From: Puccinia triticina
Taxonomy: Eukaryota > Basidiomycota > Pucciniomycetes > Pucciniales > Pucciniaceae
Direction of reading: 5' to 3'
DNA: 64,000 nt
Assembly: GCF_026914185.1 (NCBI RefSeq)
Contig: NC_070563.1
Coordinates: 2,046,001-2,110,000 of the forward strand
In this document: positions 1 to 14,951 of the stretch, piece by piece
Layout of the letters: each line of letters begins with the position of its first letter
Numbering within the stretch: position 1 is the stretch's first letter
Translations under genes and position numbers: made by a program
Notes under the pieces: model-generated
Told to the model about the DNA's origin: nothing
Databases searched by the model: none
What the model saw: the letters and a program-made list of their open reading frames with translations, nothing else

Positions 1-589
1 GCTTGTTTCTGGGGGCACTGGTCCTCAGCAATGGCGCAATTTTTTGTGGAATGAACGGTGTTGGGGCAAAGGCCATATGAGGAGGACGGAAATGGGAAAA
101 ACTCAGCCAAAAACTTTCCAACAAGTGTTATAGAGGCGGCTCAACTGACTCGGTGGGAATTCAAGGGGGTTTGATAGCTATGGAAGAGGAAAGCCCGCAG
201 GCAACAAATTTTTAATACCTTTTACCGGAGGCGGCTCCGGAAACATTGCGTACGGGCTTGGTTCTGCGAGTTGTGACTGGCAAGTTTGGAAATAAGTTGG
301 CCGAGCTTTGAAAAACAGATTCCTTTTCCGCTACTTTGCACGGCCTACATTTGGAAACAATATAGGGACAGCTTGAATTGTAGTGAGCTGCATTTGGATA
401 AATGTCCAAGCTTGAAAAAGTTGGTTGCGTTGCACAAAAGCATTTGTCTAGGTCTCCAGGGGCAAAAGTTGTGGCACATTGAATATAAAAGGGAGCCGAT
501 GTTGTGCAAATGAACCGGTATGGCCGCTGGGAGGTATTGATTGGCTATGCCGTGATTGTTGTCCTCCCAGACAGTGTCTTACATTAAAA
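1..589. other. AT-rich stretch without a recognisable gene
   Basis: Short open frames occur on both strands, but none shows a domain, a plausible splice pattern or a convincing composition. The left edge may be the end of a gene outside the window, but nothing supports a specific call. Confidence 0.4.
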
Positions 590-703
590 ATTAAAAATCC
601 CTTTGCGTTGGTAACTGCTTTTTTCACACAGAATTCACAGGCCCTACAGTGGGGAAGTGCTGCACGAAAAAAGCAGTTGTCGACGTAATTAGGGATTTTT
701 AAT
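590..703. mobile_element. Small foldback/MITE, 114 bp
   Basis: The left end begins ATTAAAAATCCCT and continues through AACTGCTTTTTT. The right end is its imperfect reverse complement, AAAAAAGCAGTT through AGGGATTTTTAAT, giving arms of about 38 bp around a centre of about 40 bp. There is no coding capacity. No clear target-site duplication could be separated from the A/T flanks, so the superfamily is open. Confidence 0.6.
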
Positions 704-1112
704 GAATAATATGAATTGAACCCCAAGAAATCATCCCAATCAACAAACAGGTCAAATTGAGTTATGATTCAATTGTGGCCATTGTGTCTTAGTGGTTTCA
801 ACTGTGTTCTGATTGAGTTCCAGTTGAGTTCTGCATGACTTCTTGATGATTTATGGATGAATCCAGGATCAGTTTCAGAACAGATGTGGATGAGTTCAAG
901 CATTGTTCATTATTTCTTACACTACTTTCACCAAAAGAATCCAGCACAGTTCCGGAAAAAGGGTATGGTATGGCACTCTCTGGAGAGTGCGTCAAAATCA
1001 CCCCTGGTGTTTAAAACTGTATCAGTTTGTTTTACCTTGTATTTTTTGTGATTGCTTGTATCTAGGGGAAACCCTTGAATTGTTTTTTGGCAAAACTGTG
1101 GTTTTAATAAAC
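704..1112. other. Non-coding stretch between two MITEs
   Basis: AT-rich DNA with short frames on both strands and no supported gene, repeat array or RNA. Confidence 0.4.
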
Positions 1113-1115
1113 TTA

Positions 1116-1245
1116 GGCCCTGTTTGGAGATGATATAATTGTGCAATATGATATGGAATTTTGTGACATCTGATCAGATGTCACATAGGATTTCACACAA
1201 AAAAACTCATATATCGCCCGGATTATATTGGCTCCAAACAGGGCC
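1116..1245. mobile_element. PIF/Harbinger (Tourist-type) MITE, 130 bp
   Basis: The ends are inverted repeats, GGCCCTGTTTGGAG on the left and CTCCAAACAGGGCC on the right. Each is flanked by TTA (1113-1115 and 1246-1248), the three-base target duplication known for PIF/Harbinger. The centre has a palindrome, GACATCTGATCAGATGTC. It is far too short for a transposase, so it would depend on an enzyme supplied elsewhere. Confidence 0.8.
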
Positions 1246-1319
1246 TTAGATATATTGTTTTTTATTCTTTTGTTCATCTGTCTGAAATTAAATAGGAGTT
1301 TTAAAGGCTATAGTCAACT

Positions 1320-1760
1320 CAAGGGACCCTTTACACCAGAAAATTCCAATGCAGACCAAATATTTTTGGTTTTCTTGGTATGCACCCCAATGCACCCCAA
1401 TAGCGGCAATAGAAATTGGGGTGGAAATCTGACAGGGAGAAATTCTTGGGGTGCACCTCTCATGTACACCATGATTTTGGTGTGCAATCATTGTACACCA
1501 ATACCAGAGCTTTCTGTGAGATTTAACACCTGCACCCCAGTTTTTTGGGGGGAGAGATGGTGTGCACCCCATCCCCTTGGGGTACACAGGGTCTGCACTC
1601 CAGCTATATTGGGGTACACAATGAGGTGCACCAAAATGTTGGTGTGCATGAAGTAAAAGTTTGGGGTGCCTTTGGGCTGACCCAATAGCGCACCCACTGT
1701 ACACCAAATTGTTGGTGTACATGAAGTAAAAGTTTGGGGTGCATCTAAGGCCAACACAAA
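1320..1760. repeat. GTGCACC/TGTACACC-rich repeat block
   Basis: Words of the type GGGTGCACC, GGTGTACA and their complements recur many times on both strands. Two direct copies of about 45 bp, each with a centre of the form GTTGGTGT then CATGAAGTAAAAG, begin near 1624 and 1695. Long overlapping open frames on both strands look like a by-product of the repetition. The class of repeat is not recognised. Confidence 0.55.
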
Positions 1761-1825
1761 GAATAACAAGCACTGGAGGGCTGAATGACATGCCTCCAAT
1801 CCCGCGGGATAGCCCCCGGGGCTCT

Positions 1826-1870
1826 GATTCCTCCCGGTCAACGAGTTATTAATGCTGACCGGGAGGAATC
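1826..1870. repeat. Perfect 15-bp inverted repeat
   Basis: GATTCCTCCCGGTCA at 1826-1840 is matched by its exact reverse complement at 1856-1870 across a 15-base loop, giving a strong hairpin in DNA or RNA. It lies about 160 bp beyond the stop codon of the PKC1 gene. A role in 3'-end formation or as a transposon end is possible, but neither is shown. Confidence 0.6.
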
Positions 1871-2029
1871 CCTCCGACTGGTCAGTACTCAATCATGTGT
1901 TCTCAAGGTGGAAACAATACACCTGTATGAATGAAACTAGAAGAGAGAAATAATAATAGTAGTAATAATTTATCATGGGCAAAATAAAAAACAATTGGTG
2001 TTAATATAAGTAACAATGGGTTGTGATTT

Positions 2030-6280
<4,251 letters not shown>

Positions 6281-6987
6281 GATGATCTGGGATTGGGTGG
6301 ACCGTCGGGAATTTACAGCAGTACCGGTTGGAGTAGCTTCCTTCGAGAGTCGGATTCTATAAACGTTGGTCAGCTCCGGTGTGCTGGTGTGTTGACCGTT
6401 TTCGGCGTGTTGATGGTCAACTGGCAGTGGGAGGGACTGTCGTTGCAGCCTCCCTGCCAAGCAAATCTGATGACGTAAACCAAACCCCGACCCCTCCAAC
6501 ACAGCCAACTCACTCAAGACCCAAATCATTCATATTCACTATCCAGGGAATCATCAGAAAGGCAAGGCACGATCCTCCTAGGCTCAACCCACCGACTTGA
6601 AGTCAAGAGGCTCCAGGTGGTCCAAACGAGAGTGCAAAGAAGGATTCCGAGAACCGGAATATGAAGAAATGGTGATTGCTATCTGGGAAATATGTTCAAC
6701 TCTATTATTTTGAGCAGTTCCATCACCGAAAAAAGTCAGCAAGAATTGAGAGTAAGAGTACGATATGTGAGAAGAATGATAAAAAACCAAAAAATGTTAA
6801 AAAAAGTAACTATGTGCTAGGTGGGTTTTGACTGATATGGGATGAGCCATCCATCAGGCCCACAGTGAAAAAAGCAGTGGAATCAAATTGAACTTTGATT
6901 TTGACCTGGACACAATAATTTTTGGTGTTAATTTCTTGTCCTTGGGGAATCATTGAACTTCCCAAAAATGAAATAAAATCATAAATG
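6281..6987. other. PKC1 upstream region, no gene seen
   Basis: AT-rich DNA upstream of the PKC1 start, which presumably holds its promoter and 5' leader. No gene, repeat family or RNA was supported. Confidence 0.4.
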
Positions 6988-6988
6988 A

Positions 6989-7182
6989 AGGACTTCCTGT
7001 CAATTGGGGAATCAGATTTTTCCGGATTTCCCTGCAGTGGAGGACTTCCCGCTGTTCTTGAAACCCAGATTTTCTCAGATTTTGCAGGGAAATCTGGGCA
7101 GATCTAGGATTTGGGACAATTGAGCCCAGAATTCCCTGCAAAAACTGGAAAGATTTGAGATCCCAGATTGACAGGAAGTCCT
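6989..7182. mobile_element. Foldback element, AGGACTTCCTGTCAAT ends
   Basis: AGGACTTCCTGTCAAT at 6989-7004 is repeated as its exact reverse complement at 7167-7182. The interior repeats words of the form CAGATTTTGCAGGGAAATCTG in both orientations. There is no coding capacity. Related sequence recurs near 27165-27350 and 32100-32240, so this is a dispersed family. It lies 29 bp from the target duplication of the copia element. Confidence 0.65.
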
Positions 7183-7215
7183 CCAGAGACTTTGGCAGGG
7201 GCACGCTGACATAAT

Positions 7216-7349
7216 TGTTGTAGCCCGGAGGGCTACGCACTCTGACACTCGCCGCAGTCGCGACATCTACCTCATCCCGGACTCCTGTCCGGGCTGAGAA
7301 CCTGGTGAATCATCATCTTCTTTGTCACTCGTGCACCTGGTTCTCCACA
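7216..7349 (+). repeat. Copia 5' LTR (134 bp)
   Basis: It starts TGTTGTAGCCCGG and ends GGTTCTCCACA, the TG...CA boundary of LTRs, and matches the 3' copy base for base by eye. It contains a short hairpin, CCCGGACTCCTGTCCGGG. At 134 bp it is short even for copia elements. Confidence 0.93.
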
Positions 7350-7364
7350 GGTTATGAGCCCTTG
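7350..7364 (+). other. Copia primer-binding site, internal initiator-tRNA type
   Basis: Directly after the LTR, GGTTATGAGCCC is the complement of GGGCTCATAACC, the anticodon stem-loop of eukaryotic initiator methionine tRNA. It does not match a tRNA 3' CCA end. Drosophila copia is known to prime from a cleaved half of this tRNA, ending in the anticodon loop. Confidence 0.75.
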
Positions 7365-8103
7365 ACACTTATATATCTACACATCTCTTGTCTAACAAAC
7401 TACGGACGGCTTAATCATCCGGACAAACTCTGAACGTTAATCTTACACCATAACTTCAACCTCTGTCGATTGCCAAGCCTAACTCGCTTGCTTATCTGAC
7501 TGGCCAATCACCAACCAGAAGGTCGACAACGTTGAAGATCGGGATCTTGATTCCAAACCTAATTAGTTTGGTTCAATCAAAAGCTCAACAAAACTTTTGG
7601 CGTCAATTTCACCGGTGTTATAGAGGTGAAAGTTTTTTCTTGGAGATTTTCAGTGGCTAGGGAGACTAGCCATCTTTCCGAAAAACAGGGCTGTGGCTCG
7701 GTCCTGTTTGCTGTTGTTCTTCTAAGAGAGAAGACTTGATTCTCTATTTCATCTCCGACTCGTGGACCGATTCCCTCCGATTTTATTTCTCTCTTCTCCG
7801 ATTTCCCCTCAGAAACCATATCTCTTCCCTTGAAAATCCGCACATCCCTCTACTTATCTCTGTTTTCAACCCTCGAACTCTATCACTGCTTTTCTTACAT
7901 AGTTTTTTTTTTCCCGATCCCTTCCTCGATCTATCCAAATATTCACACCAAATTTCCTTTTTCTTTGTTTTTTTCCGTTCCCCTCCCTATCTTTCCAAAC
8001 ATCACTTCTCACCTCTTCCTCTGTTTCTTAACCTTCCGTTCCCTTTCATACCTTTTCCAAAAACACCACCTTTTATCTCTCTCCTGTTCGACTTCGCCGA
8101 CCG
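7365..8103 (+). other. Copia 5' leader
   Basis: About 740 bp lie between the primer site and the gag ATG. The part from about 7720 on is strongly pyrimidine-rich. No gene is supported here. Confidence 0.6.
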
Positions 8104-9342
8104 ATGGATCCCAGGACAAATCAACAGTCGGCATCTGGGGCGGCAGGGTCTTCAAATTGGCACATCGATGATTTATCGCACAGGAACCGTTTGGAGGAAG
8201 ACATAGCCATCCTTCAGTCACAATTCGAGCGCTTGCCGCCAAGCCCGGAGACAACAGCCGGTCCGGCTCGTCGAACTACGGATGTCCAGGCGGGAAAACA
8301 ACGGCGGACCACTCTGGTGGACGACAGGCAACTCCCGCCACACATGGACCCGCGTCTGCCAGTGGAACCCGCCCTTCCTCCCAGAAACGTGACTGTGGAC
8401 ATCCCCCCTCCGACTGCAGACGGAGGCAGACAGGAACGTTTGGACGCCAAACTAGCGAAACAAGTTCGCGATTTCGAAGAAGCCGAGTTTCTCCTGAAAC
8501 AAAGCAAACTAGTTGGCACCGCGATTCAGACGGGCAAGGCGCAATTCCGGCAAACCAATACCTTGAAGGCGGATGGGGCGAATTTTGCTGATTGGTACCA
8601 AAATCTGGCCGAGGTTGGGAGGGCAGCGGTAGACGATGCTCGTTTCTTCATTACTGTGTGCGAAAACTCCACCTACAAGAAAATTGCGCGGGCGTTACTC
8701 ATCTCCAGCATTGATCAGTCGCTGGTTGCCGAAATGCAACAACTTCCAACATGTTTTGCGATGTATACGGCACTCTTTGATAAGTTCAAAACGTCCTCCC
8801 GTGCAGCTCAAATGTTGATCTTCTACAAATTCAGGCGTTTCAAAATCGATCCAGATGGACACAACGCCGGGATCGCCTCAACTCTACGGGACTGGCAAGC
8901 AGAATGGGCTGCGGTCAACGTCAAGTTCGGCATGGATGCTTTCATGGGTTTCGTGCTTCAGTCGGCGGTGATGGAGTCCGATGCGGAGTACAAGAAAGCC
9001 TTTGAATTACGGGTTGAACAACTCGTACAAGACGACAAACAGGGGCGATGTCCTTCCTTCGACTTGATCATGAAAGCGCTGGACATTTGTAAGGATCAAC
9101 ATAAACATACTCTTGGTCTGTCCTCGGATGCGGGACAAGCTTTCGCGTCACCTACACCTCCAACGCGCTGTCCACCTCGACGCCGGCAGCTGATAGTTTC
9201 GATGTTTCGGCATTTCTGGCGGACGTCGATGAACAGGATTGGGTTGACGCGCTTGACTTTTATGCCCTCACTGCGCACAAATGCTGGCAGTGTGGGGGAG
9301 AAAATCACTACGCGAGGAACTGTCCAGAACCACAAAAATTGA
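8104..9342 (+). pseudogene. Copia Gag, frame-shifted at its C-terminus
   Basis: The frame opens at ATG 8104 and gives a helix-rich Gag with capsid-like spacing but no enzyme motif. The natural continuation is in another frame. The zinc knuckle (Cys-X2-Cys-X4-His-X4-Cys, near 9282-9325) is in frame with pol, while the gag frame runs on with an unnatural Arg-rich tail to a stop at 9342. The shift therefore lies between about 9130 and 9190. Either a small indel broke a single gag-pol frame, or a programmed shift joins two frames. The indel is more likely, because no slippery heptamer was seen and the knuckle normally belongs to Gag. The product would package element RNA. Confidence 0.8.
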
Positions 9343-10571
9343 CTCACACCAACAGAAAGTCAGGTCCACCAATTGGCACGATCGTCGGCACTCTCTACGG
9401 TCACCTTCCGAGTGGCGCCTCGATGAACTCCTCCCGCTTCCCACGGACGAACTTCAAGAGAACTCAGCTCCCTCCCTCAAGAAATCAGCAACATGCAAAG
9501 AATCTTGCGGACTACTACCGGCCGCGGTATTACAACAACGGCCAACAGTTGCAAGGACCGGATTCTGGCCCCTCGATCCCAGCAAAGAAGGGGGTCGAGG
9601 CCCACATTGTGGAAGTCAACGGACTTCCTGATGATCTAGACGACCTAGATTTCCATTCGATGGCGCTAGGGGAGGATCTGGTGAGTGAAGCTGCCATTTT
9701 TGATACCGGTGCCTCCCATGGTTTCACTGGGTCTAAATTCCTCCTTCATGATTTTCGTCTCCTCCCAAAACCTATTGGTGTCTTGGTAGCTACCAGTGGG
9801 TCAGGATCTTCGATCACAGGCGTGGGTGCCCTGAAATTTCAAGTCCCTGATGGGACTGTTATTGTCTTGCAACATGTTCTGTACTGTGAGCAAGCGAAGA
9901 CCACCCTCATATCAATGGCGGCACTGCGCAAAGCTAATGCTCTGGTGGCTTATAATAATGCAACAGATACCTTTGAAATTTCACGCGCATCAGGCGAACA
10001 TCTCTTTGATTGTATTTTTGAACCGACAAAGAACCGTTGGTGCATGCCCTATCCGATGATCCGAGCAGATTGTGCGAGGACAAATTCCCCGCCCGAGTGT
10101 CATATTCTTTACTCAAAGCCAAAGCCTCTCATCGATTCTCCTTCCTCTTCTGATCCCACATCGACGTCCCCGGTTTTATCTCCTTCTATTCCTTTATCTC
10201 CCAATTTTTCTTCTCCCGTTTCTCAATCATCTGTTCTGCCAGTCTTGTCAAACCCGCACCTGTCTTCTGAAGGCAATGATATCACAGTTCTGTCCTCCAA
10301 AACTGAAGCGACAAGCGATGAGATCTTCAAGGAGCCCTTGGGGCAGGCAACTGACTTTAAGTGGAAGCCTGAGTCCCTCACACCCGATGAGGTGAAACTG
10401 CTCTATTATCACAGAGTTTTTGGGCATGCTAGCCTTAGGCACATAAGACAGATAGTTAAGTCCCAACTAGGTTTAGGTTTACCGGACCAGATTCCTGTTG
10501 GAAAGATCCATTGTCCTGTTTGTGCAATAAGTAAGAGCACGCGAATTAACCCCTTAGCCTCCACCCTTTGA
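9339..10571 (+). pseudogene. Copia pol part 1: protease and integrase zinc domain, ends in UGA
   Basis: This frame has an aspartic protease motif, IFDTGAS, about residue 124. After a Ser/Pro-rich linker comes the GAG-pre-integrase region with the His-His-Cys-Cys zinc site (YYHRVFGH then CPVCAISKS). The frame stops at UGA 10569-10571, immediately before the integrase core, and the next ORF continues in the same frame. CGA (Arg) to TGA by a single C to T change explains it. The first codon of this open frame is a TTG at 9339, so this is a continuation and not a separate translation start. Confidence 0.85.
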
Positions 10572-12525
10572 GTTGCAGATCGTCTGGATGTTTTGGCGGC
10601 GGATTTGATGGGGCCGTTCCAAGTGGATTCTGTAGAAGGCGGCAAGTACCTTCTGACGATGAGGGACGTGGCGACGGGGTACGCTTTCGTCAAAGTCCTG
10701 AAGAAGAAGTCAGAAGCTAAACAGCATATCATCGATACAATAACACGACTTGAGCAAGCGACCGGAAAACGAGTGAAAACTTTGAGGAGCAACAATGGCG
10801 GGGAGTTTGCCAACCAAAAGCTAAACGATTTCCTTACGGCGCACGGTATTGGAGCTGAAAAGGCACTCCCATATCATCACTACCAAAACGGGGTGATTGA
10901 ACGATTCAACAGAACGGTGGCAGATATGGGGAGGACGATACTTTTTGATAGTCCGCTGTCGAAGAATTTCTGGAGTTACGCTTTTGTTTGGGCGACTTAT
11001 GTGTTGAACAGGATCCCAAACAAATCCAGTGGCGAAAAGACTCCCTACAAGGCAATGTTTGACAGGAAACCGCAGTTCGACAACTTTCGAGTTTTTGGGA
11101 GCACCGGATATGTTCACATTCCTCAAGAAAAACGCAAGAAACTAGATGAACGTGCGGTTATGGGATATGTGATTGCTCACCTTGAACAAAGTAAGGGATG
11201 GCTGTTCTGGATACCGACGCAAAAACGTTTTGTGAGCTCGGCAATGGTCTGTTTCCCGACCGAACTAGCAAATGTCCCGGTTGCAAAAGAACCCTCTCCT
11301 CAGGAAGCAGTCACTCCTCACGTTCCGGCGACAGCTCCGGCAGCAGCAGCAAAACTCTCGGTAGAATACATCATGAATCTACTTCAACTGGGTGATTTCT
11401 TGCAGGAAATAGAATTCACGAACCAGGAATTGATTGTCGACAAAATCATCGACCTGTGCCAGTTCTATGCAATCTCCGTTCCGAAAACGTTCAAGCAGGC
11501 GATGAGTTCTCCTGAAAAAGACGCCTGGTCGAAGGCGATAGCGGTAGAACTGTCTAACTTGGAACAGATGAGAGTCTGGGTGCTGAAACTCAAGCCGGAA
11601 GACAAGAAGGCCTTAGGAGGTAGATGGGTGTTTGCGACGAAGCCGGAGGCGGACGGGTCGGGCGTGCGTTTTAAGGCGTGTTATGTAGCTAAGGGTTTTA
11701 CGCAGGTAGAAGGAGAGGATTTCAATGCCACCTTCGCGCCGACGGCAACCTTCGTCTCCCTACGGCTCCTTCTAGTAATCGCCGCAGCGTACGGATGGCC
11801 GGTTCAGTCCTTTGATTTCGTAGCTGCGTACCTGAATTCGCCAATTGCTGAAGAAGTCTGGGTCAAACCTCCAGAAGGAATGGAGACGCCCCCTGGCCAC
11901 GCCCTTCTGCTGAAGAAAGCCCTCTATGGAACCAGGCAGGCGGCGCGATGCTGGTGGCTCCACCTAAAAGGCGTGCTAGACAAATTTGGCTACTCACCGT
12001 CGCAATACGACAACAGCTTGTACGTGCTGCGCCATCCGGACGAAGCGGGTGTAGTCTGGCTTCATGTGGATGATGGGGTTGTGACGGCATCGAGTGAGGC
12101 GCTTCTGAAGAAACTCAAAACGGATCTGAAGGACATCCTCAAAATCAAGTGGAGTCATGGGATTGACGCGATTGTTGGCTTGAATGTTAAGCGCACAGGA
12201 CGCGGTTTTGAACTGTTTCAGAAAGATTTGGTGGCAGGCATCCTCGATGAGCATTGGGATGGGGTCACTACCGCAGCGACTCCTCTGCCGGTGGGTTTTA
12301 ACGCGACGACGGATGAAAATGGAATACCAGGGGACTCGGGGAGATACTTGTCAGTAATTGGATCTTTTAGCTATCTGGCTGTGGGGACACGTCCGGACTT
12401 GTGTTTTGCAGTGAACTATTTGGCGCGTTTTGCGGCCAAACCAGGTGTCAATCACTGGAAAGGAGTGAAACACTTAATTAATTATCTTGCAGGAAGCAAA
12501 AATCTCTCCTTATGTCTTTTCCCGT
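10572..12525 (+). pseudogene. Copia pol part 2: integrase core and reverse transcriptase
   Basis: The integrase core shows the first Asp in ADLMGPF and the Glu in GVIERFNR. The middle catalytic Asp of the usual SDNGGEF is Asn (AAC, 10791-10793), so strand transfer should be lost. The reverse transcriptase follows, with WVFATKPEADG, SFDFVAAYLN and the active-site LHVDDG (YVDD position). The coding sequence runs directly into the gypsy LTR at 12526. Removing the insertion and one copy of the duplicated CCGT restores one frame into the RNase H segment at 26348. Confidence 0.88.
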
Positions 12526-14102
12526 TGTAGGGACTCTTGTGGGACACTTGAATGTTTATTTGGTGAAAATATCCTCTGAGGGGGAAATAAATTGCTAATA
12601 GGTTGAAAGGCTATTACAACTTACGGGTGGTTTGAAAGACCTGCCCCTCTAATGGTACTATGCAAATAACTAAGAGTCTTGTAATCAATATTTATAAAGA
12701 TGTGGCTGATTCCAAGATAGATCTTACTTTTGTATAGTAATCTCTATCAGACCTAGATTCCTCAAATCACTATTCTTGCAGATCTGTTACAACTTCTGAT
12801 GCTGGAGGGATAATGTAATCCAGTGGGATCAATTATGTAAAATACAATTGTTGTTGATGTTGGGTTGTTGATGAGAAGGTTGGTAATGATCTCTTCCTTA
12901 AGCAATCTCTTGATAAGGCACTTTAATCAATACTAGAGCTCCTGGTTGCTACTACACTACTACTACTTGTTATAATTGTTGTTGATGAAGTTGGTAATAA
13001 TCTCTTCCTTAACAATCTCTTGATAAGGCACTTTAATTACTACTAGAGCTCCTGACTACTACTACTACTACTGACTCAAACTTAACACTACCACCACCAC
13101 TACCACTACCACTAAAATACCACTAAACTACCACTGTAACTAAACTAACCACTGTGACCAAACCTCTGTAGGCTGATGGGGAAAAGATCTGATGAGGGGG
13201 GGAAAGAGGCCTCCTTATATATTGAAGGGTGAGGGAATTTAGCTCCAGGGGAACTCCTTGTGAGGGCTATTTTCTGCAGGGGATATCAGTTGCACAGCAA
13301 GATATGCATGTGTTGCACTGCCTGCCAAACAATTAGGTAATGGATTCTGCAGGAGGGGATATCAGTTGCACAGCAATATATGCATGTGTTGCACTGCCTG
13401 CCAAAGAATGATGTAATTGATTCTGCAGGCAGGCTCCTTGAACACCTTATCTGCCTGCATATGCTGCACTGCATGATATCATGTGTTGCTAGGTGACCCA
13501 AACAACCTTCCGTAACCTACCATATGCCTGCATGTCCAGCTGTTGCCTTCTTCCATCCAGAATATTGGGGGTCAAAGCCTCTCCTCCCACCTTGCTCCAT
13601 CCTTCCTTCTTCCTCCTCCCTAATTAATACTTACATCCATATCCCATCATACTGAATCCTAGACCCTTATAAAGTAATATACCACCCTTATAAAGATAAC
13701 ATACCCTTACACAAGTAATATACCCTTATAACACTGCCTTACTTGATACACCACACCATCCTCCCTTCCATTCCTGGTTGAGACATGTGCTTTCAATACC
13801 TTCCACCTCTTCTATTGATAACATCCTTCCACCTCCCTGCCATCCTACCTAGTCATGGTCCTCCATTCCATCCCTGATCACGCCGTCCATCCTACATGAT
13901 CCTAGTCTGCCGTTCCGTCCGTGCTAACACTATCCCTCATCCATCTGTCTGTATCTGTAATGAATCCATTCCTCCCATCAACACCTACACTGCTTGTATT
14001 ATATATAACTTCCTCCTCTTATAATGAATGATAGATGTATCTATGCTGTCTCAATACCTCTGCAATGTGCTTTTGGCATTGTCACACCAATGGAGCACCA
14101 CA
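12526..14102 (-). repeat. Gypsy 3' LTR (1577 bp)
   Basis: Starts TGTAGGGACTC and ends GAGCACCACA on the plus strand. Inside are two local tandem duplications, one of about 105 bp near 12845-13060 and one of about 82 bp near 13275-13430, and an ACT/ACC trinucleotide run near 13060-13130. The open frame at 13286-13501 reflects the second duplication and is not a gene. Confidence 0.92.
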
Positions 14103-14951
14103 TCCCCCCCCAACTTAATGCTGTCCACAGCATTTGTGACAAATGCCAAAAGAACCATATTCAATTATTCACCAAAAGAATTGTCCAACAGTCGTGATTT
14201 CCGTTCTTCCCAATCTAATATTTCGAGTCCTGTTTTTGCTGTGTCCAATAGTTATTTTCCTCCTATACCAAAGCGCCAGTCGAAATAAGGTCTTCTAAAA
14301 TTACTGATTCATCCCCCCTCCCTACAACTAGTCCAATTCCAAGTCCCAAATGTCTAAATTCACCACTACATCTTAACTGTAATCCCTGTTGTTGTTCCGT
14401 GACATCCATCCATGATCCAGTATAAGCCAAAAAAAAATCCCAATCCTATCTTTCTTCCTCTCCACACCAATGACATTGTTCCAAGGAAAAAGCCAGTTTA
14501 TTCCGCAAAAGGTTGTTGAAAAGCAGTATTTAATAAGATCCGGCCTATTTCATCCTTCCCTCCTGATACCTGCTCAATCTGATTCTACAAATTTTTCCAG
14601 TCCTGATGCCCGTAATCGATGAACCCCGCTAATCCAAAATACTCTTATTTTGCCCTGTTGTTTTGCTATAAAATTCCAAGTCCTATTCCACCCCATCCAT
14701 TTCGCCCGCTAGTATCTTCCTGTTCCAAACGTCCGTCCGTCCATTTTCCTATCCTTTGAATATCCCAATGATTGTAACCTCTAATGACTGACTACTCTTC
14801 ATACTAAAAAAAATGTAACTTGTTTTTAAATTGGCCCACCCTATTCCCTCAGCTAAACAAGGGAAAATGTTTGCCTACCAAATGCTTTCCAATATTCTGA
14901 GTAATCGTATAATTGTAACCAACTATATATATATATAACACGTTCCACCAA
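14103..14951 (-). other. Gypsy 3' untranslated region with polypurine tract
   Basis: Next to the LTR, 14103-14114 reads GTTGGGGGGGGA on the minus strand, a typical plus-strand primer tract. The remaining 840 bp or so, with a TA microsatellite near 14927, holds no supported gene. Confidence 0.7.

Noticed and set aside
1288..1791. 167-residue minus-strand and 142-residue plus-strand ORFs
   Set aside because: Both arise from repetition of the same short palindromic words.
1826..1870. Intrinsic transcription terminator
   Set aside because: The hairpin is perfect but lacks a T-run, and this is a eukaryotic genome where such terminators are not used by RNA polymerase II.
13286..13501. 71-residue ORF, repeated exactly at 25527-25742
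   Set aside because: It lies within the gypsy LTR and reflects an internal tandem duplication; both LTR copies carry it.
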